NCBI GenBank assembly: GCA_902619485.1
Contig: CACNEF010000010.1
Location: 1-36,708 of the forward strand
From: an uncultured SAR116 cluster alpha proteobacterium
GTDB taxonomy: Bacteria > Pseudomonadota > Alphaproteobacteria > Puniceispirillales > Marisalimonadaceae
Length of the DNA: 36,708 bases
Direction: 5' to 3'
Shown here: in pieces, positions 15,588-25,023 of the stretch
Numbering within the stretch: the stretch's first letter is position 1
How the letters are laid out: each line of letters opens with the position of its first letter
The notes under the pieces: generated by a model
Databases searched by the model: none
Seen by the model: only the letters and a program-made list of their open reading frames with translations
Told to the model about the DNA's origin: nothing
Made by a program: the position numbers and the translations under genes

Positions 15588-16307
15588 ATGTTTTTTTTTC
15601 CATTTGCAGATGAAAATCCTACTAACAATAAACCAATTATTTCATGGCTAATAATAGTCACTTGTTCATTGATTTTTCTTAACCAAATTTTTGATCCTGC
15701 ACATATAACAGAACAGACTTTTTTAAGTTTTGGGATGATTCCAGCCATTTTATTTGGATATTCTGAGTTATCTGGATCCCTCAAATTCATACCCCCTTTT
15801 TTATCAATATTTACTTCCATGTTTTTACATGGTGGTTGGATGCATATAATTGGCAATATGACCTATCTTCATATTTTTGGAGATAATATTGAAGAAAGAT
15901 TAGGAAAATTAAAATTTATATTTTTTTATTTGCTTACTGGTATTGTTGCTGCCCTCACTCAAGCTATAATTGATCCTACATCAACAATACCAATGATTGG
16001 TGCGTCAGGAGCAATTGCTGGAATACTTGGAGGATATTTAGTTTTATACCCAAAGGCAAATATAAAAGTCTTATTCTGGTTTATAGTTTTTGTAAAAGTA
16101 ATTAGGATAAGAGCTTTCATTGTTCTTGGAGGATGGATAATAATTCAATTTATTAGTTTTAATGGAACTGACTTAAATTCAGGTGGGGTTGCATATGCTG
16201 CACATATTGGTGGATTTATATCAGGAGTACTTTTAATAAATATAATGAAAAATAAAATTACTCAAAAAAATAAAATTTTAAGTGGTTCAGTTCCTAATTC
16301 TAAATAA
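15588..16307 (+). CDS. Rhomboid family intramembrane serine protease
   Basis: A 239-residue polytopic membrane protein with about six hydrophobic segments. The catalytic dyad of rhomboids is visible: Ser140 in GASGAIAG and His206 in AYAAHIGGF. The conserved HGGWMHIIGNM segment (His81, His86, Asn90) lies before them. It would cleave transmembrane substrates inside the cytoplasmic membrane; no substrate can be inferred. Its ATG immediately follows the panC stop. Its own stop codon abuts the stop of the convergent cinA-like gene without a spacer, so both transcripts must run into each other. No signal peptide is needed because the first membrane helix begins near residue 17. Confidence 0.93.
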   Translation: MFFFPFADENPTNNKPIISWLIIVTCSLIFLNQIFDPAHITEQTFLSFGMIPAILFGYSELSGSLKFIPPFLSIFTSMFLHGGWMHIIGNMTYLHIFGDNIEERLGKLKFIFFYLLTGIVAALTQAIIDPTSTIPMIGASGAIAGILGGYLVLYPKANIKVLFWFIVFVKVIRIRAFIVLGGWIIIQFISFNGTDLNSGGVAYAAHIGGFISGVLLINIMKNKITQKNKILSGSVPNSK

Positions 16308-17081
16308 TTATAAGGATCTATCGTCAATCTCATTACCATCAAAAATTTTTCCTTTACCACCTAATTTTATTACTATTTCTAAAATTGCTTCAGAAGCTTT
16401 TTTTAATGATATTTCATCTTCTGATCTTAATACAATAGATGTTCCAAAACTCCCTGGTTTAAAATATGGATATGATCCAATTTTCACGTTTAAAAATTTA
16501 TTTTCTATTTTTTCTAAGTCTTTTGCTATTAGACCTTCACCAATATTGCTTGACACAGTTTTTGATTTAAGTTTCTTGCCACCTTTTAAATCACTCAAAA
16601 TTGAATTAAACATTCCCTGCATTATTTTTGGAACACCCGCAAAAACAAAAAGATTTTCAATTCTATAGCCAGGTGCGGCAGAGACTGGATTATCTATTAA
16701 CTCAGAATTTGTTGGTAAAATTGCCATTTTTTGACGAGCCTCATTAAACTCAATGTTTGTACCCTTATAATGTAATTTTAATCTTCTCATAGCTTCTGAG
16801 TCTTTATATAACTTTTGATTGAAAGCTTTAGCAACACATTCTGTGGTAATATCATCATGGGTTGGACCAATTCCCCCACAAGAAAAAACATATGTATATT
16901 TATTTGTAAAACATTTAATTGTTTTAATAATTGTGCTTGATTCATCAGGAATAATTCTTGCCTCCTTTAACCTTATACCTAAATTGTCTAATTCACATGC
17001 AATCCAATTAATATTGGAATCTTTTGTTCTTCCAGATAAAATTTCATCACCAATAATTATTATACCTGCTGAGGCCACCAT
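16308..17081 (-). CDS. CinA/MoaB-like competence-damage protein, single domain
   Basis: A 257-residue protein with the molybdopterin-binding-like fold of the CinA N-terminal domain. Marks are AGIIIIGDEILSGRTKDSN at the start, SCGGIGPTHDDITTE around residue 70, and AAPGYRIENLFVFAGVPKIM near 150. In full-length CinA this domain is linked to ADP-ribose pyrophosphatase activity and is followed by an NMN deamidase (PncC) domain. Here the PncC domain is absent, as in many Alphaproteobacteria. The C-terminal part is a small alpha/beta module ending in GKIFDGNEIDD. Function in this organism is therefore uncertain. It is divergent from map and convergent with the rhomboid gene. Confidence 0.87.
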   Translation of the reverse strand: MVASAGIIIIGDEILSGRTKDSNINWIACELDNLGIRLKEARIIPDESSTIIKTIKCFTNKYTYVFSCGGIGPTHDDITTECVAKAFNQKLYKDSEAMRRLKLHYKGTNIEFNEARQKMAILPTNSELIDNPVSAAPGYRIENLFVFAGVPKIMQGMFNSILSDLKGGKKLKSKTVSSNIGEGLIAKDLEKIENKFLNVKIGSYPYFKPGSFGTSIVLRSEDEISLKKASEAILEIVIKLGGKGKIFDGNEIDDRSL

Positions 17082-17179
17082 AAAAAAAATCCTTAATAAA
17101 AATTAATATTGTACGTAGATATTTATAATCATATATTACAATTCATGAGAATTATATATAAAACAAATTACTAGTTGAA

Positions 17180-17968
17180 ATGAAAAAAGATATAGATTTA
17201 CATAACAAAGAAGCATTTTTAAAAATGCATGCTGCAGGTAAATTAGCAGCTGATGTTTTAGACTATATAACATCATATGTTAAAAGTGGTGTCTCAACTG
17301 GGTATCTAAATGATTTATGTCATGATTATATTTTAAAAAATGACGCTATACCAGCACCGTTAAATTATAGAGGATTCCCTAAATCCACTTGTATTTCTGT
17401 AAATCACGTTGTTTGTCATGGCATACCTGGAGACAAAATTCTTGATGAAGGAGACATTCTTAACATTGATGTAACTGTAATACTTGATGGATGGTATGGT
17501 GATACAAGCAGAATGTATTTTGTGGGAGAGCCATCTAGGAAAGCAAAATTTTTGACTAAAGTAACTTATGAGTGCCTTTGGTTAGGAATTGAAACGGTCA
17601 AACCTGGAAGTACTACAGGTGATATTGGTCATGCAATTCAAACTCATGCTGAAAAAAATGGATTATCAGTTGTAAGGGATTTTACAGGCCATGGTCTTGG
17701 AAAAGTCTTCCACGCACCACCAACAATCTTACATTATGGACAGCCAAATACTGGAGATGTTCTTGAAGAAGGTATGATTTTTACCATTGAACCTATGATT
17801 AATTCAGGGAAATATGATGTCAAAATTCTATCTGATGGTTGGACAGCAGTTACTCGTGACAAGAGTTTATCAGCTCAATTTGAACACAGTATAGGGGTGA
17901 CATCAAATGGATATGAAGTTTTTACAAATTCTCCTAAAGGCTATACTCAACCAGATTACCCAATTTAA
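17180..17968 (+). CDS. map: Type I methionine aminopeptidase
   Basis: It removes the initiator methionine from nascent proteins in the cytosol. The pita-bread fold metal ligands are all visible: Asp97 (LNIDVTV), Asp108 (WYGDTSR), His171 (TGHGLGK), Glu204 (FTIEPM) and Glu235 (FEHSIGV). The substrate-binding His is in CHGIPGD near 80. The length of 262 residues and the absence of an extra N-terminal zinc domain match the bacterial type Ia enzyme. It has its own promoter region of about 100 bases, shared with the divergent cinA-like gene, and is followed by a 311-base gap that holds a short ORF on the other strand. Confidence 0.97.
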   Translation: MKKDIDLHNKEAFLKMHAAGKLAADVLDYITSYVKSGVSTGYLNDLCHDYILKNDAIPAPLNYRGFPKSTCISVNHVVCHGIPGDKILDEGDILNIDVTVILDGWYGDTSRMYFVGEPSRKAKFLTKVTYECLWLGIETVKPGSTTGDIGHAIQTHAEKNGLSVVRDFTGHGLGKVFHAPPTILHYGQPNTGDVLEEGMIFTIEPMINSGKYDVKILSDGWTAVTRDKSLSAQFEHSIGVTSNGYEVFTNSPKGYTQPDYPI

Positions 17969-17985
17969 AAATTAATTTTTTGTGT

Positions 17986-18156
17986 TTATTTCTTTAAATT
18001 TTCTTTTATTGTTTTTTTTAGAGATTTTGAAGTTTCTTTGATAATTGGTTTAGCTTTTTGATAACCTTTTAAAGCTAACTCTCCTGCTTTTTTTCTTGCT
18101 GCTGGATTAGTTGCTAAAATTTTTACCGCATTTTTTAAAAGTGTTCCGATAATCAT
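17986..18156 (-). CDS. Small basic hypothetical protein, 56 residues
   Basis: Translation of the minus strand from the ATG at 18156 gives 56 residues ending at TAA at 17986. It starts MIIGTLLKNAVKILATNPAA and continues RKKAGELALKGYQKAKPIIK, then a Lys-rich tail ending ENLKK. About one residue in four is lysine or arginine, with leucine and isoleucine spaced as in amphipathic helices, so it may bind membranes, RNA or ribosomes. I do not recognise the family. A weak GAG precedes the ATG. It fills most of the map-purB gap and is convergent with map. Coding is supported by the open frame in an otherwise stop-rich gap and by coherent amino-acid use. It remains unproven. Confidence 0.5.
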   Translation of the reverse strand: MIIGTLLKNAVKILATNPAARKKAGELALKGYQKAKPIIKETSKSLKKTIKENLKK

Positions 18157-18279
18157 TTTATTCTCGTATTAAAATTAAAAACAAAATATATATATGTATA
18201 TAAGTATATTTATCCAGTATAAGAAAATAGATCAAAAGAAAAAATATAAACTTTCTAAAAAAATGATTTAGGTTTTGAG

Positions 18280-19587
18280 ATGATTGAAAGATATTCAAGA
18301 AAAGAGATGGTTAAAATTTGGTCTCAAGAAGAGAAATTTAATATTTGGTTCCAACTTGAAGCTCATGCTTGTGATGCTCAAGCAAAATTAGGTGTAATAC
18401 CAAAAAAATCTGCAGAAATAATTTGGGAAAAAGGGAAGTTTGATATTAATAAAATTGATGAAATTGAAAAAACAACTAAACATGATGTAATTGCATTTTT
18501 AACAAACCTGGCAGAATATATTGGAGAAGATGCAAGGTTTATTCATCAGGGCATGACATCTTCTGATATATTGGATACTACTCTTTCTATACAATTAAGA
18601 AACTCATCTGATATTTTATTAAATGATATTAATCAATTACTTGAAACATTAAAAAAACGTTCTTTCGAACATAAACATACTATTACAATTGGAAGATCTC
18701 ATGGTATTCATGCAGAACCAATTACATTTGGCTTGAAACTCGCCGGCTACTACGCTGAATTCAAACGTAATAAAAAAAGATTAATTGAAGCCAAAAAAGA
18801 AATTAGTACATGCGCTATATCAGGAGCAGTTGGAACTTTTGCTCATATTGACCCATTTGTAGAAAATTACGTATCTAAAAAAATGGATTTAGTACCTGAA
18901 GATATTTCAACACAAATTATTCCAAGAGACAGACATGCAATGTTCTTTTCAACCCTGGCAATAATTGCATCTAGTGTTGAACGCTTAGCAACAGAAATAA
19001 GACATATGCAAAGAACTGAAGTGAGGGAAGCAGAAGAATATTTTTCTCAAGGTCAAAAAGGATCAAGTGCAATGCCACATAAGAGAAATCCTGTGCTTAC
19101 AGAAAATCTAACTGGACTTGCAAGATTAGTTAGATCTTCTGTTATACCAGCTTTAGAAAATGTTACATTGTGGCATGAGCGGGATATTTCACATTCATCC
19201 GTAGAAAGGATGATTGCTCCCGATGCAACAATAACTTTAGACTTTGCTTTACATAGATTAAATAATGTAATTGAAAATTTGCTTATTTATCCTGACACAA
19301 TGTTAACAAATTTAGAAAAACTTGGTGGTCTTGTTCATTCACAACAAGTATTACTTGCATTAACCCAGAAAGGTGCTGGCAGAGAAGATGCCTATGAAAT
19401 GGTTCAAGAAAATGCCATGAAAGTTTGGAAAACGCCAGAACATAAAAGAAAAGATGTATACAAAAACTTGTTAAAAAATGATAAAAAGGTGATTAAATAC
19501 CTTAGTGAAAAAGAAATAGATGAATTGTTCAATTTAAATCAACATTTTGTTCATGTTAATCATATATTTGACAGAGTTTTTGACTAG
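18280..19587 (+). CDS. purB: Adenylosuccinate lyase
   Basis: It catalyses two fumarate eliminations in purine synthesis, SAICAR to AICAR and adenylosuccinate to AMP. The 435-residue protein has the fumarase-superfamily signature GSSAMPHKRNP (about 261-271) with the catalytic serine, the acid-base His in GRSHGIHAEP near 141, and TSSDILDTTLS near 93-103. The C-terminal domain ends IFDRVFD. The ATG at 18280 gives the normal bacterial length. It opens the purine string, 14 bases before purC, after a 123-base AT-rich leader that contains a run of alternating TA. Regulation is not visible beyond this leader; I see no purine riboswitch. Confidence 0.97.
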   Translation: MIERYSRKEMVKIWSQEEKFNIWFQLEAHACDAQAKLGVIPKKSAEIIWEKGKFDINKIDEIEKTTKHDVIAFLTNLAEYIGEDARFIHQGMTSSDILDTTLSIQLRNSSDILLNDINQLLETLKKRSFEHKHTITIGRSHGIHAEPITFGLKLAGYYAEFKRNKKRLIEAKKEISTCAISGAVGTFAHIDPFVENYVSKKMDLVPEDISTQIIPRDRHAMFFSTLAIIASSVERLATEIRHMQRTEVREAEEYFSQGQKGSSAMPHKRNPVLTENLTGLARLVRSSVIPALENVTLWHERDISHSSVERMIAPDATITLDFALHRLNNVIENLLIYPDTMLTNLEKLGGLVHSQQVLLALTQKGAGREDAYEMVQENAMKVWKTPEHKRKDVYKNLLKNDKKVIKYLSEKEIDELFNLNQHFVHVNHIFDRVFD

Positions 19588-19601
19588 AGGATAATTAATC
19601 T

Positions 19602-20369
19602 ATGTCTAAAAAGAAAATTTTATATGATGGGAAAGCTAAAACCATCTTTGAAGGCCCTACCTTAGATACAGTTATACAATATTTTAAAGATGATGCCACT
19701 GCAAATAATGCTGAAAAACATTCCATAATTAATGGTAAAGGAGTTTTAAATAATTCTATTTCTGACTACTTGATGCAAAAATTAAATGAGATTGGAATAC
19801 CAACTCATTATATCAAAAAGTTAAATATGAGAGAACAACTTGTAAGAAAAGTTGAAATAATACCTGTAGAATTTGTTGTTAGAAACATTGCTGCTGGATC
19901 CATTGTAAAAAGACTTGGTTTAAAAGAAGGTAATGTTTTTTCAAGACCCCTAATTGAACATTATTTAAAAAAAGATGAATTGGGTGATCCACTTATAAAC
20001 GAAGATCATATACTTAACTTTCAGTGGAGCACTAGAAATGAATTAGAGGAAATGCAAGAATACGGTCTTAGGATTAATGATTTTTTAAGAGGCCTATTTT
20101 TTGGAATAGGTCTTAAACTTGTAGATTTTAAAATTGAGTTTGGAAGATATTATTCTGAAGATGGCAATTCAATTTTACTATTAGCTGACGAAATAAGCCC
20201 AGACAACTGCAGATTATGGGACATTAAAACTAATAAGAAAATGGATAAAGATTTGTTTAGGCAAGAATTAGGTGGGTTAAAAGAGGCATATCAAGAAGTT
20301 GCAAATAGATTAGGTATTATTCCTGAGAAAAAAAATTACTCTAGCGCTAAACCTGAAATAGTAAAATAA
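19602..20369 (+). CDS. purC: Phosphoribosylaminoimidazole-succinocarboxamide (SAICAR) synthase
   Basis: It condenses CAIR with aspartate using ATP to form SAICAR, step eight of purine synthesis. The 255-residue protein shows the typical start ILYDGKAKTIFEGP, FKDDATANNAEKHSI, then PVEFVVRNIAAGSIVKRLG and the signature LVDFKIEFGRY, followed by LADEISPDNCRLWD. AGAGGATAATT precedes the ATG. Its product is the substrate of PurB encoded just upstream. Spacing to purS is 11 bases. Length and all core motifs are as in other bacteria, so the assignment is firm. Confidence 0.97.
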   Translation: MSKKKILYDGKAKTIFEGPTLDTVIQYFKDDATANNAEKHSIINGKGVLNNSISDYLMQKLNEIGIPTHYIKKLNMREQLVRKVEIIPVEFVVRNIAAGSIVKRLGLKEGNVFSRPLIEHYLKKDELGDPLINEDHILNFQWSTRNELEEMQEYGLRINDFLRGLFFGIGLKLVDFKIEFGRYYSEDGNSILLLADEISPDNCRLWDIKTNKKMDKDLFRQELGGLKEAYQEVANRLGIIPEKKNYSSAKPEIVK

Positions 20370-20380
20370 AGAGAGTTATT

Positions 20381-20626
20381 ATGAAAGTTATTGTAAATGT
20401 ATCTCGTAAAGAAGGTGTTTTAGATCCAGAAGGACAAGCTATAAAGTCTTCTTTAAATAACTTGGGTTTTGAACATTGTAGTGATGTAAGGACTGGCAAA
20501 CAAATTATTTTAAATTTGGATCAAAATAATGAAACTGAAGTTCTTAAACAAGCTAAGAAGATGTGCGAAGAGTTATTAGTAAACACCGTTATTGAAAATT
20601 ATGAAATCAATATTTTAAAGGATTAA
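20381..20626 (+). CDS. purS: FGAM synthase subunit PurS
   Basis: The smallest subunit of the three-part formylglycinamidine ribonucleotide synthase (PurSQL). It dimerises and bridges the glutaminase PurQ and the synthetase PurL, helping to channel ammonia. The 81-residue protein begins KVIVNVSRKEGVLDPEGQAI, the family hallmark, followed by LGFEHCSDVRTGKQI and a short helix. A GAGAG element precedes the ATG. It lies six bases before purQ, giving the standard S-Q-L order. Confidence 0.96.
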   Translation: MKVIVNVSRKEGVLDPEGQAIKSSLNNLGFEHCSDVRTGKQIILNLDQNNETEVLKQAKKMCEELLVNTVIENYEINILKD

Positions 20627-20632
20627 AAACTT

Positions 20633-21325
20633 TTGCGTACAGGTGTTGTAATATTTCCAGGTTCTAATTGTGATAGAGACATGATTGTTGCACTCAGGAA
20701 AATCACAGGGAAAACTCCAATCAAAATTTGGCATAAAGAATATGATATTCCTAATTTAGATTTAATTGTTATCCCAGGTGGATTTACCTTTGGAGATTAC
20801 CTTAGATGCGGCGCTTTAGCTGCCAGATCTCCAGTAATAACTTCAATTAAAAACCATATAAGTCGAGGTGGCACAGTATTAGGTGTATGTAATGGTTTTC
20901 AAATTTTAATTGAAGCTAAAATACTCCCTGGATCTCTTATAAGAAATAACAAACTCTTATTTACTTGCAGAGAGACAACATTAGAAGTCCAAAGCTGTAT
21001 TAAAAACCCTTTTCTCTCTGGTTTAAAAATAGGTGAATGTTTAAAGATTCCAGTTGCACATAATGAAGGTAATTATTTTGCTCCTGAAGATTTATTAAAA
21101 CAACTGAAAGAAGAAGGAAGAATTGCTTTAAAATATGTTAAACAAAAAGATAATGAAAAAAATTATAATCCGAACGGATCAACAGAAGACATAGCTGGCA
21201 TTCTATCAAAAAATGGAAAAGTTTTAGGAATGATGCCACACCCTGAAAGAGCCATAAACTATCTACACGGTGGAACAGATGGTTTAAAATTTCTTACAAA
21301 CTGTGTTGAACAAATAATTGGTTAA
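20633..21325 (+). CDS. purQ: FGAM synthase glutaminase subunit PurQ
   Basis: The class I glutamine amidotransferase subunit that supplies ammonia to PurL. The nucleophilic Cys is in GVCNGFQIL near residue 86, and the His/Glu partners are in MMPHPERAINYLHGGTDG near the end. The N-terminus TGVVIFPGSNCDRD is diagnostic. The start is TTG at 20633: no ATG lies before the conserved FPGSNCDRD, and AAAGGA is upstream. The length of 230 residues is normal. It sits six bases after purS and six before purL. Confidence 0.96.
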   Translation: MRTGVVIFPGSNCDRDMIVALRKITGKTPIKIWHKEYDIPNLDLIVIPGGFTFGDYLRCGALAARSPVITSIKNHISRGGTVLGVCNGFQILIEAKILPGSLIRNNKLLFTCRETTLEVQSCIKNPFLSGLKIGECLKIPVAHNEGNYFAPEDLLKQLKEEGRIALKYVKQKDNEKNYNPNGSTEDIAGILSKNGKVLGMMPHPERAINYLHGGTDGLKFLTNCVEQIIG

Positions 21326-21331
21326 ATAATA

Positions 21332-23635
21332 ATGGAACCACAATCAGAACTCTTAAAAATTAATAAAAATGAGTATTTAGCTCAACAGAAAAGTAAACTT
21401 GAAGATGCTTTAGAGATGGGTTTAACGAAAGATGAATATAATTTAATTTGTGACAAAATTGATAAAATTCCCAATATAACAGAATTAGGGATTTTTTCTG
21501 CCATGTTTTCAGAACATTGCTCTTATAAAAGCTCAAAAAAATGGTTAAAAACTTTACCAACAGAAGCTAGTCATGTGATTCAAGGGCCTGGAGAAAATGC
21601 TGGTGTAATTGATATAGGAGAAAATTTAGCTGCTGTTTTTAAAATAGAGTCTCACAACCACCCTTCATTTATAGAACCTTACCAAGGATCAGCAACTGGT
21701 GTTGGCGGAATTTTGAGAGATGTCTTCACAATGGGTGCTAGACCTATAGCTCTTATGAATGCATTGAGATTTGGATCTCCAGATCAACCTTTAACAAAAC
21801 ACCTTGTTTCGGGTGTGGTTAAAGGAATTGGTGGATATGGTAATTGTATAGGAATTCCAACAGTTGGTGGTGAAACAAACTTTGATAAATCTTATGATGG
21901 TAATATTCTAGTGAATGCAATGGCTGTTGGTCTTGCAAAAAAAGATAGAATATTCTATTCAGCAGCAACAGGCGCTGGTAATCCAGTTATATATGTAGGT
22001 GCAAAAACAGGAAGAGATGGAATACATGGAGCGACAATGGCTTCTGCTGAATTTACAGAAAACAGTACTGAAAAAAGACCAACTGTTCAAGTTGGAGATC
22101 CATTTACAGGAAAATTACTATTAGAGGCATGTTTAGAATTAATGAACACAGATGCTGTCTTATCTATTCAAGATATGGGAGCAGCTGGTTTAACAAGCTC
22201 TAGCGTAGAGATGGCTTCCAAGGGATCATTAGGTATGAATTTAAATTTAGATTTAGTGCCTACTAGAGAAGATAAAATGACTAGCTATGAAATCATGCTC
22301 TCAGAAAGTCAAGAGAGAATGTTAATGATTTTAAAACCAGGATCAGAGAAAAAAGCAAAATCAATATTCGATAAATGGGATCTAGATTTTGCTAATATAG
22401 GAGAAGTTACAAATACAGGAAGACTAATTCTTACTAAACACGACTTTGAAGCGTGCAACTTACCTCTTGAACCTCTTGTCGAAGACGCTCCTGAATATAA
22501 TAAACCTTACGAAATAAAAGCTATTAAAAAAGTACTAAAACCGTCTGATCTCAAAACCAATCTTACAATAATTGATTTATTAAAAATAATTTTTAAAAAT
22601 CCAAATATAGCCAGTAAGAAATGGATTTGGGAACAATATGATAGCTCAGTAATGGGCGATACAATTTTTGCAAATGGTGATAGTGATGCTTCATTAGTAA
22701 AAATTCATGGAACAGAAAAAAAAGGATCTTTCGGAAGAGGCCTTGCTATTACAACTGATTGCACACCACGTTATGTTAAGTCAGATCCTATAATTGGAGG
22801 TATGCAAGCAGTTTGTGAAGCTGCACGAAATATAGCTTCGTCAGGGGCAAAACCACTTGCGATAACAAACAACTTAAATTTTGGAAATCCTGATAAAAAA
22901 AATGTTATGGGAGAAATTGTAGGTTCTATAAAAGGAATTTCAGAAGCTGCTTCTTATCTAAGCACTCCAATTGTATCAGGAAATGTTTCTCTTTATAATG
23001 AAACTAATGGTAAGAGTATTCTTCCTACTCCAGTCATTGGTATGGTAGGAGCAATAGATGAGGTTGAAAATTCTCTAAAGATAAGTGCAGAACCAAATAA
23101 TGTTTTGATTGCCCTTGGACAATCTGAAAATTTTAAAGCAGGTTGGGTTGGTTGTAGTATCTATCAAGAAATTATTAATAAAAAATACGACGGAGCACCT
23201 CCACCAATAAATTTAGAAAATGAAAAAAAAGTTATTGAAATTATATTAAAATTGAATGGACAAAAACTTCTGACAGCTGCCCATGATATTTCAGACGGTG
23301 GCTTGCTGACAACAGTTTGTGAAATGTTATTTAAATATAATTTAGGATTAGATATTAATTTACCTAGCAACCTAATTAATTGTGATAGTTATGACCCCTT
23401 ACTTCAATCATGGTGTTTTGGAGAAGATCAAGCAAGAATAATTATTGCAACAAAGCATATCAAAAAAGTACAACTAATATTAAAAGAAAATAATATTGAC
23501 TTCTTTGTTCTTGGAAAAACTAATTCAAGCAGTAACTTGAATTTAAAAGATATTACTACTATATCTATATATGACATAAAAAACTTAAATGAAAAAACCA
23601 TCCCCTCAATGATGGGTGATAAACAACAAGGTTAA
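21332..23635 (+). CDS. purL: FGAM synthase synthetase subunit PurL
   Basis: The ATP-dependent synthetase subunit that converts FGAR to FGAM, working with PurS and PurQ. At 767 residues it is the small PurL form used by organisms with separate PurS and PurQ. Visible marks are [11 protein letters not shown] near residue 55, [19 protein letters not shown] around 100, [14 protein letters not shown] near 280, [19 protein letters not shown] near 490 and [18 protein letters not shown] near 650. These are the two halves of the duplicated AIRS-like fold. It ends nine bases before bolA. Confidence 0.97.
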   Translation: MEPQSELLKINKNEYLAQQKSKLEDALEMGLTKDEYNLICDKIDKIPNITELGIFSAMFSEHCSYKSSKKWLKTLPTEASHVIQGPGENAGVIDIGENLAAVFKIESHNHPSFIEPYQGSATGVGGILRDVFTMGARPIALMNALRFGSPDQPLTKHLVSGVVKGIGGYGNCIGIPTVGGETNFDKSYDGNILVNAMAVGLAKKDRIFYSAATGAGNPVIYVGAKTGRDGIHGATMASAEFTENSTEKRPTVQVGDPFTGKLLLEACLELMNTDAVLSIQDMGAAGLTSSSVEMASKGSLGMNLNLDLVPTREDKMTSYEIMLSESQERMLMILKPGSEKKAKSIFDKWDLDFANIGEVTNTGRLILTKHDFEACNLPLEPLVEDAPEYNKPYEIKAIKKVLKPSDLKTNLTIIDLLKIIFKNPNIASKKWIWEQYDSSVMGDTIFANGDSDASLVKIHGTEKKGSFGRGLAITTDCTPRYVKSDPIIGGMQAVCEAARNIASSGAKPLAITNNLNFGNPDKKNVMGEIVGSIKGISEAASYLSTPIVSGNVSLYNETNGKSILPTPVIGMVGAIDEVENSLKISAEPNNVLIALGQSENFKAGWVGCSIYQEIINKKYDGAPPPINLENEKKVIEIILKLNGQKLLTAAHDISDGGLLTTVCEMLFKYNLGLDINLPSNLINCDSYDPLLQSWCFGEDQARIIIATKHIKKVQLILKENNIDFFVLGKTNSSSNLNLKDITTISIYDIKNLNEKTIPSMMGDKQQG

Positions 23636-23644
23636 GTTTGTAAA

Positions 23645-23881
23645 ATGGCTATGACAGCTTCAGAGATAGAAGAACTAATTATTAAAGCTTTTCCAAATGC
23701 AAAAGTTATTATTGATGATTTACGTGGTGATGGAGATCATTACGCAGCACAAATCATTGCTGAAGAATTTAGAGGTAAAACTCGTGTGCAACAACATCAA
23801 ATGGTCTACAATGCAATGGGTGGTAGAATGGGAAAAGAACTACATGCATTAGCTTTGAATACTTCTGCCCCAAGTGAATAA
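23645..23881 (+). CDS. bolA: BolA family protein
   Basis: A 78-residue BolA-fold protein that pairs with monothiol glutaredoxins to hold a shared [2Fe-2S] cluster and act in iron-sulfur assembly or iron sensing. [19 protein letters not shown] leads the domain, then [11 protein letters not shown], and the [20 protein letters not shown] helix carries the invariant histidine expected to ligate the cluster. It is the gene before grxD, its functional partner, with 11 bases between. The gene pair at the end of the purine operon is a common alphaproteobacterial arrangement. Confidence 0.93.
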   Translation: MAMTASEIEELIIKAFPNAKVIIDDLRGDGDHYAAQIIAEEFRGKTRVQQHQMVYNAMGGRMGKELHALALNTSAPSE

Positions 23882-23892
23882 AGGAGAATAAA

Positions 23893-24219
23893 ATGGAACA
23901 AAGTACTAAAGATAAAATTCAAAATATAATTGATGAAAACGATGTTTTGCTATTTATGAAAGGTACTCCAGTTATGCCACAATGTGGTTTTTCTGCTGCA
24001 GTTGTTGGAGTTTTAAGCCATATGGGAATTAAGTACAATAGTGTAAACGTTCTTGAAGATCCTGAAATAAGAGAGGGTATCAAAGAGTTTTCAGACTGGC
24101 CAACAATACCACAATTATATGTAAAAAAAGAATTTGTTGGTGGTTGTGATATTATTAGAGAAATGCACGAAAATGGAGAATTAACCCAGTACTTTAATGA
24201 GGCAGGCATTTCTACCTAA
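23893..24219 (+). CDS. grxD: Monothiol glutaredoxin, Grx4/GrxD type
   Basis: A 108-residue CGFS-type glutaredoxin. The active-site CGFS is at 31-34 in [15 protein letters not shown], followed by [20 protein letters not shown], which forms the glutathione-binding surface. Such proteins carry glutathione-ligated [2Fe-2S] clusters and hand them on or, with BolA, sense iron. A strong AGGAG precedes the ATG. It is the last gene of the purine-bolA-grxD string and converges on rpsD after 43 bases. Confidence 0.95.
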   Translation: MEQSTKDKIQNIIDENDVLLFMKGTPVMPQCGFSAAVVGVLSHMGIKYNSVNVLEDPEIREGIKEFSDWPTIPQLYVKKEFVGGCDIIREMHENGELTQYFNEAGIST

Positions 24220-24262
24220 TAAACTAATTCTAATTTTTAAAATTTTACTTTTAATTAATTTA

Positions 24263-24889
24263 TTAACGTGAATAAAATTCGATCACTAAGTTGGTTTCCA
24301 TTTGCACTGGATAAGGAACATCATCTGGCATTGGGATTCTTAATAAAGATCCAGTAAACTTAGAGTGATTAACTTCTACATATTCAGGTACATCTCTTTC
24401 AGGTAGAGTTGTAGCTTCTATTACAGCTGGAATGTTCTTTGCTTTGTCCTTCAGAGAAATAACCTCACCTACATTGATCATTCTAGAAGGTATATTACAT
24501 CTGCTTCCATTTACCATAACATGACCATGATTAATCAATTGACGACAAGCAAATACAGTTGGTGCCAACTTCATTCTATAAAGGATAGCATCTAGTCTGC
24601 ATTCCAAAATACCAATCAAATTTGCACCAGTGTCACCTTTTTTACGAACTGCAGCTGTATAGTATTTTTTGAATTGTTTTTCACCAATATTACCGTAATA
24701 ACCTTTTAATTTTTGTTTAGCCATTAATTGAACACCATAATCTGTTGGTTTTTTTCTTCTTTGACCATGCTGACCTGGTGCATATTCTCTGACATTTAAG
24801 GGAGATTTTGGTCGTCCCCATAAATTAACCCCTAATCTTCTATCAATTTTGTGTTTTGAACTTGTTCTCTTGTGATCTGATTTAGGCAT
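24263..24889 (-). CDS. rpsD: 30S ribosomal protein S4
   Basis: A primary 16S rRNA-binding protein of the small subunit that nucleates the 5' domain and lines the mRNA entry. The 208-residue protein has the alphaproteobacterial N-terminus [19 protein letters not shown], lacking the zinc cysteines of some S4 forms. [14 protein letters not shown] follows, and the S4 RNA-binding domain is [20 protein letters not shown] and onward near residue 108. The C-terminus is NLVIEFYSR. It stands apart from the ribosomal operons, preceded by a 134-base leader after trmJ that carries short dyads and a promoter-like element. Confidence 0.97.
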   Translation of the reverse strand: MPKSDHKRTSSKHKIDRRLGVNLWGRPKSPLNVREYAPGQHGQRRKKPTDYGVQLMAKQKLKGYYGNIGEKQFKKYYTAAVRKKGDTGANLIGILECRLDAILYRMKLAPTVFACRQLINHGHVMVNGSRCNIPSRMINVGEVISLKDKAKNIPAVIEATTLPERDVPEYVEVNHSKFTGSLLRIPMPDDVPYPVQMETNLVIEFYSR

Positions 24890-24907
24890 TTTTAAACCTT
24901 AAAATAG

Positions 24908-24921
24908 CTACTTAGAAGTAG
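24908..24921. repeat. CTACTT/AAGTAG dyad in the rpsD leader
   Basis: A perfect 6-bp inverted repeat with two central bases lies 19 bases before the rpsD start codon. A second, smaller GAAG/CTTC dyad lies at 24938-24950. In RNA they could form hairpins in the rpsD 5' untranslated region. A TTGCAA followed by GATAAT farther upstream may be the promoter, with spacing slightly long. Confidence 0.3.
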
Positions 24922-25023
24922 TAAATTATTCCAACCAGAAGCTAAACTTCGGGATATATAACACCACGCTATTATCCACTTTATCGGAAATGAATTTGCA
25001 AAGTACTATTATTATATAAAATG

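Noticed and set aside
16282-16668. 128-codon plus-strand frame over the cinA-like gene
   Set aside because: Fully antisense to a recognised gene, with low-complexity Ser/Pro/Phe composition typical of a reverse shadow.
18184-18212. Run of alternating TA before purB as an operator
   Set aside because: The stretch is low-complexity and AT-rich like other leaders here; no defined dyad or known purine operator can be matched.
23919-24209. 96-codon frame antisense to grxD
   Set aside because: It lies wholly inside the firmly identified CGFS glutaredoxin gene in reverse frame and shows no family resemblance.
24890-25023. Possible tRNA or small RNA gene between trmJ and rpsD
   Set aside because: No cloverleaf, T-loop sequence or CCA end is present; treated as the rpsD leader.
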